This document shows positions 24,631 to 33,423 of a stretch of DNA of 43,617 bases, one piece after another. The notes under the pieces were generated by a model. That model was given only the letters and a program-made list of their open reading frames with translations. It did not search any database and was not told the DNA's origin. The DNA is taken from NCBI GenBank assembly GCA_002342065.1, contig DDPF01000006.1, positions 1 through 43,617 of the forward strand, given 5' to 3'. Position 1 is the first letter of the stretch. Every line of letters begins with the position of its first letter. This DNA is from Bacteroidetes bacterium UBA2475 (GTDB taxonomy: Bacteria; Bacteroidota; Bacteroidia; B-17B0; Aurantibacillaceae). The position numbers were made by a program, and so were the translations under genes.

Positions 24631-24938
24631 AACCAGTTTCTTTTAAAATAATTTGGGACAGAAAAGCACTAGACAATTTTAAAGAAATTCTGACCTACCT
24701 TGAAAAGCAAAGCGTGCAAGCTCCAAAGATCGTTAAAGAAGCAATTATTTCCAGGCTTGAAGTGATAAAAAATAATCCTCTTATTGCTGAGTCAGACAAA
24801 CTTAAAAACCCATCAAATAAAGATTTCCGTGCGTTGGTAATTTTTAGTTACAGGGTTACTTACCAAATTAAAACCGACATTAAAGAAATAAGGATATTAA
24901 GAATAAGGCATACAAGTAGGGAGCCTCTTGGTTATTAG
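24624..24938 (+). CDS. ParE/RelE-superfamily toxin
   Basis: Toxin of 104 residues in the RelE/ParE fold. The order is a first strand (KIIWDRKALDNFKEILTYL), a helix pair, a central NPLIAESDKLKNP segment, and the C-terminal strands FRALVIFSYRVTYQI and IRILRIRHTSREPLGY, where Arg/His residues typical of the family cluster. ParE members poison gyrase and RelE members cut ribosome-bound mRNA; the C-terminal LRIRHTSREPL is more ParE-like, but the target cannot be fixed. It overlaps its antitoxin by seven bases and lies between SpoIIE stubs A and B, suggesting a mobile or recently acquired module. Confidence 0.85.
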   Translation: MVKPVSFKIIWDRKALDNFKEILTYLEKQSVQAPKIVKEAIISRLEVIKNNPLIAESDKLKNPSNKDFRALVIFSYRVTYQIKTDIKEIRILRIRHTSREPLGY

Positions 24939-24974
24939 GTAAAGAAATTAGTAAGAGTTACCCACTAATTGATG

Positions 24975-25037
24975 TTACAACTTAAACCCTATCGCCAAAA
25001 CATCATCCACTTGCTCGTGCCGGCCTTTCCAGGTCAA
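24975..25037 (-). pseudogene. Stub B: second 3'-end copy of the SpoIIE-type phosphatase gene
   Basis: On the minus strand it encodes LTWKGRHEQVDDVLAIGFKL then TAA, matching the intact gene's ending HLAWKGPHEQVDDILVIGFKL in frame. Similarity at DNA level is roughly four bases in five over 57 bases. It starts within the stop region of the gene at 25034-25459 and has no start codon of its own. Same orientation as stub A and as the intact gene. Confidence 0.7.
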
Positions 25038-25459
25038 TTCATCACTATTTGTTTATCCGATTTTTTTAGTGATAAAACAGTTAGGTGTGGGTTCATATCA
25101 CCAGTGCGCCATTCATTAACAGGTATTTTAAAAGTTACTATAATTTTATCCTGAGTTTCAATTACATGATCAACACCTGAATTAAAAGAGCCGGATGTAC
25201 GCGTTTCAAAAAACACAACGATCATTTCTTTATCAAAATTAAACCTAAAATCTTTTGGATAAGTGCCAAAAGAATTAAAATAGAAATCGAAATACTCCTT
25301 ATCGCTGGTTAAAATGAGTGGCTTTTTTAGATGATAAGCCGAGCTGCTGGTCAGTATTATTTTATAACTAACTGTATCCGAAAACTCTTGTCCTATCTGG
25401 CTTTTTAACCTAACCGACATTAAGCATAGAAATAAAATGAGTATTACATTAACTTTCAT
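25034..25459 (-). CDS. Small secreted protein, possibly PrcB-like
   Basis: Predicted exported protein of 141 residues with a signal peptide (about 1-20, ..VRLKSQ). The mature part is beta-rich; the segment DFRFNFDKEMIVVFFETRTS followed by GVDHVIETQDKIIVTFKIPV resembles the PrcB-type C-terminal domain (protease-complex subunit family). That link is weak and based on pattern only. It lies between stubs B and C of the phosphatase 3' end; its last codons overlap stub B. The region just before its start has no consensus promoter that I can see. Confidence 0.6.
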   Translation of the reverse strand: MKVNVILILFLCLMSVRLKSQIGQEFSDTVSYKIILTSSSAYHLKKPLILTSDKEYFDFYFNSFGTYPKDFRFNFDKEMIVVFFETRTSGSFNSGVDHVIETQDKIIVTFKIPVNEWRTGDMNPHLTVLSLKKSDKQIVMN

Positions 25460-25543
25460 TATAAAACAGTTATACTAATTTAATAAATGAAACGGAAAGA
25501 TTTAAAGAATCGGGATAGCCTTAACATAAATTAGGAAGGCATA

Positions 25544-28500
25544 CTACAACTTAAACCCAATAACCAAAATATCATCTACCTGTTCGTGTGGGCCTTTCCA
25601 GGCAAGGTGTTCGGCTTTTATGTTATCGTGTTGCGCTTTAAAATCCAAAGATGAATTCTTGATGATGAGATCTTTAAATTTACCGGTGCTGTATTTTTTT
25701 TCTTTGCTGCCGCCAAACTGGTCGGCATAACCATCGGTAAAAATGTAGAAAGAATCACCTTTATTTAAATTAAACGTATGTGTTGTGTAAGCAATGGTTT
25801 CAACCCTGTCTTGCTGTTTGGTGCCAATAGGTATCTTATCTGCCTTCACCTCTGTTAATTCGTTATTGGATATTATCCACAGCGGACGCATAGCGCCTGC
25901 GTAATCCATTGTATTGGTCTTATGATTGATCTTACAAATAGCGCAGTCCATTCCGTCTTTAGATTCAGACTCGTTCTTGTAAAGAGTTTCTAAAACACCG
26001 TTATTTAATTCAAATAAGATATCTTTTGGGTCAATGATCTTTTGCTCGTTTACAATTTTATTTAAAATATTGTAACCAATCAAACTCATAAATGCTCCCG
26101 GAACCCCATGACCAGTACAATCTATGGCTGCTATAATACTTACTTCATCAAAGTGAGCAAACCAATAAAAATCGCCACTCACAATATCTTTTGTCATGTA
26201 CAATACAAAAGAATTCGGAATATGTTTTTGTATTAATTTATTCTCTGGCAAAATAGCGTGCTGTATCTTGCGCGCGTAAGAAATACTATCAGTAATATCT
26301 TTATTTTTTTGCTCAATTATTTTTTGTTGTTTTTTCGATTCAGTAATATCGCTGTCAATAATAATTAGCTTTTTAATTTTATCGTCCTCATCAAAAATAG
26401 GTGTAAGCGTAGAAGCTTCCCAAACCTGGTTATCAGGGTTTTTGGTGTTAAAGGATTCGTATTTGATAGAGCGTTTGGTAGCTATAGCTTCATCTACAAA
26501 ATCTTTTATTTGCGAATTATTGCTCGACGTAAAAATGTTCAGTTTTTTATCTAAGATCTCTTTTAAGGTAATTCTGTTCAGTTTTGTAAAACTTTCGTTC
26601 ACGTATTCAATGTCTCCATCCGGGTTTAAGATCAATACCACATTGTCTGTACGACTTGCTACTATTGAGAGTTGCTCGAGTTCTTTGTTAGCTTCGGCAA
26701 TTATCTCCGATTGTTTTTCAATTTCTTTTGTACGTTGCGCAACTTTTTCCTCCAATACTAAATTCTCTTTTTGTAAAGCCTTTAACCGGTATTTTAAGAA
26801 TGAATAAATAATAAAGAAAGCAGCTAAGGCAACTATTAACCAAAACCACCATTTTTTCCAGATAGGAGAGAGGATGGTAAAAGAAAAAGAAGTTGGTTCG
26901 CTCCAAATGTCTTCTTCGTTCTTTGCCTGTACTACAAAGGTGTACGGGCCGGCGCCAAGGTTATTGTAATTTATTAATTTGCCTTCATTAGAATACAGCC
27001 AGGCATCTTCTAAGCCCAATAATTTATAACGGTATGATAATTTCTCTGGGTTCTTTAACCAGATAGCGTCAAAAGTAAATGCAAGATTATTTTGTTTATG
27101 CGTAAATTCAAAAATAGAATCTATTGGGAAGGGCTTGTAATTAATTTGTAATGCTTTAATAAAAGCCAGTGGTTTTACAGAGTCCAAAGCTTGTTGACTT
27201 GTTCTGTAAACCAAAACACCATTATTGGTGCCGGAGTAAATTTTATCGCCGCTTAAATAAACGGCATTTAAATTTGGCTCCAGGTCGCCGTCAAATAGGT
27301 CGTAGTAACTAATGGAATTATCTACACAATTAATTTTATCAATGCCTTTTGAGTTGATAGAGAAAATGGTATTGTCGGTTGCAATTAATTGCTGAGGTTG
27401 CTCATCGCGTAAACCATTCAATTGCGTGAAAGAAATAATACTTTTACCATCGTATTTTATAACGCCGTTGGCATTAGAAGAAGCCCAGATAGAATTGTAT
27501 TTATCTTTGCATAAAGATGTGATCGTGTTTGAGTTTAATTTAAATTTATCGGTAAGACTGATAAATTTTTCATTCTCTAAAACCTGTAGCCCGCCGCCGT
27601 CTGTTGCTATATAAAGCTTGCCATTGTTATCGGTTATTGCTGCGTAAACATAATTACTTCCAAGGCCTTCAGTTTCGGTGTAAGTTTTTTCAACTTTAAA
27701 CTCATTTGTTTCAGGATTAACTTTTGCTTTTATTAAACCACCACCAAGTGTAGAAATATAAACCGTTTCGTTGTCTGCAAAATAAATATTAGATACATTA
27801 TCATTTGAGAGTCCTTTGTTCTTTGAATTAATAATAAGACTGTTCTTGTTCTGTGAGCTTAAAACAATAAGTCCGTTACCATAAGTGCCAAACCAGATGC
27901 AACCATCGGGCGCTTTGGTAGCGCAGGAAATGGTGAACTTTGTTGCCTCCTGTATTTTTGAAACAACAAGTTTTCCTTCATCGTCGGTCATTATTTTGGA
28001 GATACCGTTTACTGTCCCCACCCAAATAGCATGATCGTTATCAGTTGCAAGAGCAAGGATCTTGTCGTCAGTTAACCCTTTATTTGCATTTATAAAATCG
28101 TAACGTCTATCGTAAAACTGGCTGATACCTTTTTTAGAAGCTATCCAGATCTGTTTGGCGTTATCGATAAATAATTGATTGATGCCTGTTGTTTGAAGGT
28201 ACTTTTCGTAATTGTAAATAGAAATAACACCGTTATGAATTTGCAGGAAACCATTCTTCTCTGTAGCAATAATTGTTTTGTTGGCTACTTTACCACTGGC
28301 GTTAATAACAGTGCCCATGCCCCAATTGGCAAAAAAAGGAACCCTTTCAATTTTTAAATTTACAAGATCGTAAGAGCAAACGCCCGAGTCCTGCATGGAG
28401 ATCATTAATTTTTTATCTTCAAAAGAAATATCCCTTACAATATTATCAGGTAAACCAATTTTATTGGAGATGATCTTAAATGAGGGACTCACGCCAATGT

Positions 28501-29056
28501 TCATTATCTCTGTAATGCCGGCATCTGTAGCGCACCAAACACTATTCTTTCCATCGGTGGTAACTTTGTAAACAACGTTATCACTTAATCCTTTTTCTGA
28601 ATTAATATTTTTTAGTTCGTTGTTCGCATAAGTGTAAATGCCATTTCCATAAGTTCCAAAACAAATAACATCATCTATTTGGCAAATAGAAGTGATCTTT
28701 ACTTCGTTTGATTTTGCGCCAAAATCAAGAGAATCTATTTTATTATTCTTTAAAAAATAAATTTTTCCTGAATTAGTACCAATCCATGCATTGTCTTTAC
28801 TATCAATAAATATAGCGGTAATGTTCTTTTTAAGAATGGGACTTTCTTTTGCGACCTGTACTGAAGTTTTACCATCAAATTTATAAACACCATCGCTTGT
28901 ACCCAGCCATAAGAAGCCAAGTTTATCTTGTGTAATGGTATTTACGGCAAGATCTTTTTTACCGGAGAAGGAAAAATAATTTTTAACCTGTAGTTGTGGG
29001 AATAGAAGGGAAGAATAAAAAAGTACGACTAAAAGTATTTTATTCTTTTTGATCAC
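25544..29056 (-). CDS. Sensor with beta-propeller, Y_Y_Y and PAS domains and an output SpoIIE-type PP2C phosphatase
   Basis: Predicted inner-membrane signalling protein of 1170 residues. In order: signal peptide (1-20); two-component-regulator propeller repeats (about 25-620; many GLSDNVV/IWIGT-type blades); a Y_Y_Y domain (about 645-745, ending GPYTFVVQAKNE); one transmembrane helix (about 750-772, WWFWLIVALAAFFIIYSFL); coiled coil (to about 815); a PAS domain (about 815-925); and a SpoIIE/PP2C domain (about 960-1170) with IVSGDFYW, DCTGHGVPGAFM and DGYADQFGG metal-site motifs. Unlike hybrid sensors it has no histidine kinase, so output is serine/threonine dephosphorylation, probably of an anti-sigma-antagonist-like partner not in this window. 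The start is GTG; the upstream codons are TTT after an in-frame TAA. It follows the YceI-like gene by nine bases. Confidence 0.88.
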   Translation of the reverse strand: MIKKNKILLVVLFYSSLLFPQLQVKNYFSFSGKKDLAVNTITQDKLGFLWLGTSDGVYKFDGKTSVQVAKESPILKKNITAIFIDSKDNAWIGTNSGKIYFLKNNKIDSLDFGAKSNEVKITSICQIDDVICFGTYGNGIYTYANNELKNINSEKGLSDNVVYKVTTDGKNSVWCATDAGITEIMNIGVSPSFKIISNKIGLPDNIVRDISFEDKKLMISMQDSGVCSYDLVNLKIERVPFFANWGMGTVINASGKVANKTIIATEKNGFLQIHNGVISIYNYEKYLQTTGINQLFIDNAKQIWIASKKGISQFYDRRYDFINANKGLTDDKILALATDNDHAIWVGTVNGISKIMTDDEGKLVVSKIQEATKFTISCATKAPDGCIWFGTYGNGLIVLSSQNKNSLIINSKNKGLSNDNVSNIYFADNETVYISTLGGGLIKAKVNPETNEFKVEKTYTETEGLGSNYVYAAITDNNGKLYIATDGGGLQVLENEKFISLTDKFKLNSNTITSLCKDKYNSIWASSNANGVIKYDGKSIISFTQLNGLRDEQPQQLIATDNTIFSINSKGIDKINCVDNSISYYDLFDGDLEPNLNAVYLSGDKIYSGTNNGVLVYRTSQQALDSVKPLAFIKALQINYKPFPIDSIFEFTHKQNNLAFTFDAIWLKNPEKLSYRYKLLGLEDAWLYSNEGKLINYNNLGAGPYTFVVQAKNEEDIWSEPTSFSFTILSPIWKKWWFWLIVALAAFFIIYSFLKYRLKALQKENLVLEEKVAQRTKEIEKQSEIIAEANKELEQLSIVASRTDNVVLILNPDGDIEYVNESFTKLNRITLKEILDKKLNIFTSSNNSQIKDFVDEAIATKRSIKYESFNTKNPDNQVWEASTLTPIFDEDDKIKKLIIIDSDITESKKQQKIIEQKNKDITDSISYARKIQHAILPENKLIQKHIPNSFVLYMTKDIVSGDFYWFAHFDEVSIIAAIDCTGHGVPGAFMSLIGYNILNKIVNEQKIIDPKDILFELNNGVLETLYKNESESKDGMDCAICKINHKTNTMDYAGAMRPLWIISNNELTEVKADKIPIGTKQQDRVETIAYTTHTFNLNKGDSFYIFTDGYADQFGGSKEKKYSTGKFKDLIIKNSSLDFKAQHDNIKAEHLAWKGPHEQVDDILVIGFKL

Positions 29057-29065
29057 AAATTAATT

Positions 29066-29608
29066 TTAAGCTTTTGGTTTTAAAGTAACTTTTACATCTA
29101 CCATAATAATAGAAGCGATCTTTTGATTCACCACTTTTGGAATTTTAATGTTATGATCTTCCAAAGGCACTTCAAATGAGGTCTCAACCAATATCTCTTT
29201 ATCTTTTACGGTGATCTTTGTTTTAACTATCTTTTCTTTTTCTGTACCATGAATATTAAAAGTGCCTTTTGCCCTTACAGTATAAGTGCCATTCTTTGTA
29301 AAATCAATATCCTCAATGATCTTGCCTTTAAAAGTAGCGTTGGCATATTTCATGGTCTCCATATAATTCTCTTTAAAATGTTCTTTTTGAAGGCCACTGT
29401 TAAAGCCGTCAAACGAATCTACATTAACAGAGAAGGCTACATTCTTATTGCCAACGTCTAATGCCCCAACGGTTTTGTTAGATGATGCTTTAATAAGCTC
29501 TAAAGGAGCCTCAGATGTAAACTTGGTAACGCCATCTTTGCACATAAAAACTTGTGCAAAACAAGAACTGGCCGCAATAAAGAAGAAGGTAAAAAAAGTA
29601 CTTTTCAT
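29066..29608 (-). CDS. YceI-like secreted protein
   Basis: Exported protein of 180 residues with signal peptide (about 1-18, ..ASSCFA). The rest fits the YceI lipocalin-like barrel that binds isoprenoid or amphiphilic ligands: KTVGALDVGNKNVAFSVNVD, then NYMETMKYANATFKGKI (the typical segment before the long strand), GTYTVRAKGTFNIHGTEKEK, and a closing VDVKVTLKP. ATG 29608 is chosen over a TTG three bases before it. The next gene starts nine bases after its stop, so both are probably co-transcribed and this protein may serve the sensor's periplasmic side (inference). Confidence 0.82.
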   Translation of the reverse strand: MKSTFFTFFFIAASSCFAQVFMCKDGVTKFTSEAPLELIKASSNKTVGALDVGNKNVAFSVNVDSFDGFNSGLQKEHFKENYMETMKYANATFKGKIIEDIDFTKNGTYTVRAKGTFNIHGTEKEKIVKTKITVKDKEILVETSFEVPLEDHNIKIPKVVNQKIASIIMVDVKVTLKPKA

Positions 29609-29641
29609 CAACTATTTTTTTATTAGAGTAAATATAATGAA

Positions 29642-29691
29642 TTGCTTTGTTCTTAAAAAAACAAAAAACAACTTATCTTATAACAAAGCAA
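29642..29691 (-). terminator. Inverted repeat after the cystathionine gamma-synthase gene
   Basis: TTGCTTTGTT (29642-29651) and AACAAAGCAA (29682-29691) are perfect inverted complements around a 30-base A/T-rich loop. On the minus strand the first arm follows the stop codon at 29703 by 11 bases. It could end that transcript or act as a regulator site in front of the YceI gene. Confidence 0.4.
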
Positions 29692-29702
29692 CCTCCGTTT
29701 TG

Positions 29703-30860
29703 TTAACCCAAAGCCTGTTTAAGGTCCTCAATAAGGTCCTCAACATCTTCAACCCCAACACTTAAGCGTAATAAATTATCTACAACGCCTGCTTTTTCCC
29801 TTTCTTCTTTTGGAATAGAGGCGTGGGTCATTGTAGCAGGATGGTTAATTAATGATTCGACACCTCCCAGACTTTCTGCTAAAGAAAAAACTTTAAAAGA
29901 GCCTGCTAATTTAAAGGTGTTGTCAATACTTTTATCTTTTAAAACTATTGAGATCATTCCGCCAAAATCGCGCATTTGTTTTTTTGCAATGGCATGGTTA
30001 GGATGATCTGTGAAGCCTGGCCAGTAAATTTTTTCAATTTTTGGATGGGTCTTTAAATACTCCGCTATTTTTTTACCGTTAAAACAATGGCGTTCCATAC
30101 GTAAATGCAGTGTTTTAATACCGCGCATTACTAAAAAACAATCCATAGGGCCGGGATTGGCACCGCAACTGTTTAAGATAAAATATAATTGCTCTTGTAA
30201 TTTATCATCGTTCACAATTAAAGCGCCCATCACTACATCACTGTGTCCGCCTAAATATTTGGTAACAGAGTGCATTACAATATCCGCGCCAAGCGCTAAA
30301 GGATTTTGTAAATAAGGTGAGGCAAATGTATTGTCAACGGCCAATAAAATTTTATTTTCTTTTGCAATGGCCGAACAAGCTTCAATATCAATTATCTGCA
30401 TGGTAGGGTTGGTAGGGGTTTCGGCCCATATCAACTTTGTATTTGCATTTACATATTTTTTAATATTGTTGGCATCACTCAAATTAATAAAGTGAAATTT
30501 AATACCATAATTCGCGAAAATTTTAGTGAACATACGGTAAGAGCCACCGTAAAGATCATCGCCGGTAATTACTTCATCGCCCGGACGTAATAATTTCATT
30601 ACTGCGTCGGTAGCACCCATACCGCTGCTAAAGCAAATGCAATGTTTACCATTTTCTAATGCAGCAATATTTTTTTGAAGCGCTTCGCGTGTTGGATTTT
30701 TACCACGTGCGTAACCATAACCTTTATTTTTTCCGGGAAGTTCCTGCACATAGGTGCTGGTTTGAAATATAGGGGTCATAATAGCGCCCGTTGAAGGATC
30801 AGCGTCTGCGCCGGCATGTATTGCCTTAGTACCAAATTTGTGTTTAGAGAAGTCAGCCAT
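29703..30860 (-). CDS. Cystathionine gamma-synthase/lyase family PLP enzyme
   Basis: Cytoplasmic pyridoxal-phosphate enzyme of 385 residues in the trans-sulfuration family, which makes or breaks cystathionine in methionine/cysteine metabolism. N-terminal IHAGADADPSTGAIMTPIFQ (14-33), YGYARGKNPTR (48-58; Tyr50 and Arg52 contact the neighbouring subunit's cofactor), SSGMGA (78-83), VDNTFASPYLQNPL (175-188), and the cofactor lysine K201 in HSVTKYLGGHSD. A C-terminal RLSVGVED motif binds the substrate carboxylate. Sequence alone does not separate synthase (MetB) from beta- or gamma-lyase, so no symbol is given. It is 21 bases downstream of the YfhO gene. Confidence 0.9.
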   Translation of the reverse strand: MADFSKHKFGTKAIHAGADADPSTGAIMTPIFQTSTYVQELPGKNKGYGYARGKNPTREALQKNIAALENGKHCICFSSGMGATDAVMKLLRPGDEVITGDDLYGGSYRMFTKIFANYGIKFHFINLSDANNIKKYVNANTKLIWAETPTNPTMQIIDIEACSAIAKENKILLAVDNTFASPYLQNPLALGADIVMHSVTKYLGGHSDVVMGALIVNDDKLQEQLYFILNSCGANPGPMDCFLVMRGIKTLHLRMERHCFNGKKIAEYLKTHPKIEKIYWPGFTDHPNHAIAKKQMRDFGGMISIVLKDKSIDNTFKLAGSFKVFSLAESLGGVESLINHPATMTHASIPKEEREKAGVVDNLLRLSVGVEDVEDLIEDLKQALG

Positions 30861-30881
30861 TTTTTTATTTTTTAAGAACGG

Positions 30882-33389
30882 TTATGTAGTAGTTTTTAAT
30901 TCAGGTTTTTTTCTTGTAAAGAACCAAAAGCCCGCCGCAATAATAAATCCGGCTAAGGTCATTAGTAATCCTTTTTTGAAGAAACGTAAATGGTATTCAA
31001 GATCGATGGTGTGATTTCCTTTAGTAACGTAAACGCCAGTCATACCATAATTAGTTAAAACCTTTTCAGTTTCTTTTCCATCTACTTTTAAATGCCAGCC
31101 ATTATCGTAAGGAAAGCTTAGGTACATTAATTTATTCTCACTTACATTTACGGTTCCCGAAATTTTATTTTCAGAGAATAAGCTCATGTTAAACGCTTCT
31201 CTTTTTAAAGTATCAATGCCGTTCTTAAAAATATCCCAGGTAAATAAATTAAGGTTTAAAGTGTCGTTTAGCGTTACTTTTTTTAAGCCCGGTGCTTTTG
31301 CTATTTCTTTATCATCAATTACACAAGCCTTTAAACCTATAAGGTCTTTTTGTGTGGTGTTTAAAAGATCAAAATCGCTTTGAGCAATGTATTTATCGTA
31401 GGTATAACCAAAAGGCAACGTGTATTTACTTTTTAATACAATAACATCACCAAACTTAGCAACCGAATCGTGCGTGGCAGCCCATAATGGATTTATGTAC
31501 CTGTTTTTTGTAAGTATATATTTTACATTATTTAGAGGTTCTAAGAACGGGCGGTTCTTTAAACCATCAACCCAACGGGTAGCAAATTCGCTATTCTTAT
31601 CAATAGCGTTATACCCTTTCATGAAATTAATAAAGTTAATTTGTGCAAATGAGTTGTAACTGCTGGTACTGTAAAAGCCCTGTATCTTATGATCCTGTAA
31701 ACTGCCGTGCATGGCACCACTCGAGAAATACATTTTATCAATGCGGTAAAATTTATCGTCTTTTTCCTGGCTTTTAATGTAGTTGACAGCTTCAACAGAA
31801 TAATCATTATAGGCCACCTTTTCTTTTAACTCTCTAACCGAAACTGCTGCAGGAACCACTCTGCCTTCTTGTTGCATTAAAACGTTACGTGTGTTAAGAG
31901 TGGTGTAAGAAAAATAACTTAACTCAACTAGTACTAAAAAAAGAATTAAATACTTTACGTTAGCTACATTTTTTGATCTGCCTAAAAAGTAAACGGCAAT
32001 AGCATAGAATACTAAGAACGCTTTAATAAATAAAGAAAGCGAATCATTCAATTTTAAACTTTGTTCTGCCTGCTGTCCTGTGGGATAAGTGATAACAGCT
32101 TTATAGCTTAGAGCACTTAAAATAAGCCAGCCGCCAAGCGCTACACCTAATGCAATTAAACTTACTTTTTTAAATTTGAGGATAAGGTCAAGTGCGTAAA
32201 CAGAGAACAAAATAAATACTACCGATACAAAGAATGAATAGGCCCTGAAATAATCACCTGTAAAAAGCCAGAAGGCATAACGGAACCATGGGAAAATAGT
32301 AGGGATGATCCACACAATTAATAAAGCAATATACCAACGTCTTATTTTTTTGTCAACCAAAGGAAAAACCTGTGCCATTAAAATTAAACTTAATAAACCG
32401 CAGTATCCCAAAGGAGCTTCTAAGAAATTTTGTATACCTGTAAAATTATTTCCTGTACCAATTGAATCGGTACTTAGCATACGCATTACCGAAGAACCAA
32501 ATTCTACTTTATTAGCCAAACCGAATAGAGGAGAGCCGGATAATTTATCAAAATTGGAGTTGCCGCCACTTCCACGGGGCGATTCCAGGATCTGAAAAAT
32601 ATTCTCAAGTAAAAATGGCCCCGCAATAAGCATGCCAACCAAACCGGCAATTATTAATTTCCAATAGAGTTGAAGGAATTTTTTGGTTTCGTATTTATTC
32701 TCCTGTAAGTATCTGAACGCGGCATAAACGGCAATAAACAAACCAAAAATATAAATATTGAAAGGCATGGATAATGCCGTTAAAAAAATACCGAAAGAAA
32801 ATAACATCCATTTGCCGTTCTGATATAATTTTTCGAAACCAAGAAGTAATAAGGCAAAGGACAATGCTTCAAAAGTAAATACATACCAGGCAGCACCAAT
32901 GATCATAAAGCCGGAGAAAGAAAATAACAAACTACCAATGATAGCAGAGTAGTTAGAGATCCTAATAGACTTTAAATAAAAATAAAACAGGCTTCCTGCA
33001 ATTACTAATTTTAATATTTCGATGAACACCAAGATTTTTGGAATACTTCCAGGACCAATTAAAACAGATATCCATACAAAAGGATCACGCGTATATAAAC
33101 CTAAAATGTTCTGTCCCATCCCTTCCTGGAACGACCAACCGGGTAAGCCGTTCTTTTGAAAATAATCGGCGGCAAAATAATAAGAGGGATGAACACCATT
33201 TAATGTATCACTTCCAATATCTTTAAACAGGAAAACATTTTTGAGTAAAATAAAATCTTTAAAAACAAAAAAAGCAACAAGTAGTATAAGGCCTAGAGCT
33301 AATAAATAAGCTTTGTTGCCAAGGTTCTCGAAAAGATCAGTTACTTTTTTGATCGAAGTATCGGTAGAGGTATTTTTAGGTTGACTCAT
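30882..33389 (-). CDS. YfhO-family multi-span membrane protein
   Basis: Predicted inner-membrane protein of 835 residues. About a dozen hydrophobic helices occupy residues 30-500, a soluble domain with NNVKYILTKNRYI, LPFGYTYDKYI and YLSFPYDNGWHLKVDGK follows (about 500-800), and one last helix (about 805-825) precedes a basic tail. That ending (DNGWHLKVDGKETEKV..NYGMTGVYVTKGNHTIDLEY, in parts) is the YfhO signature; YfhO in firmicutes takes part in lipoteichoic acid glycosylation, and family members are GT-C-like glycosyltransferases. The substrate here is unknown. It lies between the acyltransferase gene (34 bases upstream) and the PLP enzyme (21 bases downstream). Confidence 0.85.
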   Translation of the reverse strand: MSQPKNTSTDTSIKKVTDLFENLGNKAYLLALGLILLVAFFVFKDFILLKNVFLFKDIGSDTLNGVHPSYYFAADYFQKNGLPGWSFQEGMGQNILGLYTRDPFVWISVLIGPGSIPKILVFIEILKLVIAGSLFYFYLKSIRISNYSAIIGSLLFSFSGFMIIGAAWYVFTFEALSFALLLLGFEKLYQNGKWMLFSFGIFLTALSMPFNIYIFGLFIAVYAAFRYLQENKYETKKFLQLYWKLIIAGLVGMLIAGPFLLENIFQILESPRGSGGNSNFDKLSGSPLFGLANKVEFGSSVMRMLSTDSIGTGNNFTGIQNFLEAPLGYCGLLSLILMAQVFPLVDKKIRRWYIALLIVWIIPTIFPWFRYAFWLFTGDYFRAYSFFVSVVFILFSVYALDLILKFKKVSLIALGVALGGWLILSALSYKAVITYPTGQQAEQSLKLNDSLSLFIKAFLVFYAIAVYFLGRSKNVANVKYLILFLVLVELSYFSYTTLNTRNVLMQQEGRVVPAAVSVRELKEKVAYNDYSVEAVNYIKSQEKDDKFYRIDKMYFSSGAMHGSLQDHKIQGFYSTSSYNSFAQINFINFMKGYNAIDKNSEFATRWVDGLKNRPFLEPLNNVKYILTKNRYINPLWAATHDSVAKFGDVIVLKSKYTLPFGYTYDKYIAQSDFDLLNTTQKDLIGLKACVIDDKEIAKAPGLKKVTLNDTLNLNLFTWDIFKNGIDTLKREAFNMSLFSENKISGTVNVSENKLMYLSFPYDNGWHLKVDGKETEKVLTNYGMTGVYVTKGNHTIDLEYHLRFFKKGLLMTLAGFIIAAGFWFFTRKKPELKTTT

Positions 33390-33423
33390 AAATTAAACAA
33401 AGTATAAAATTGGCAAAAAAAAT

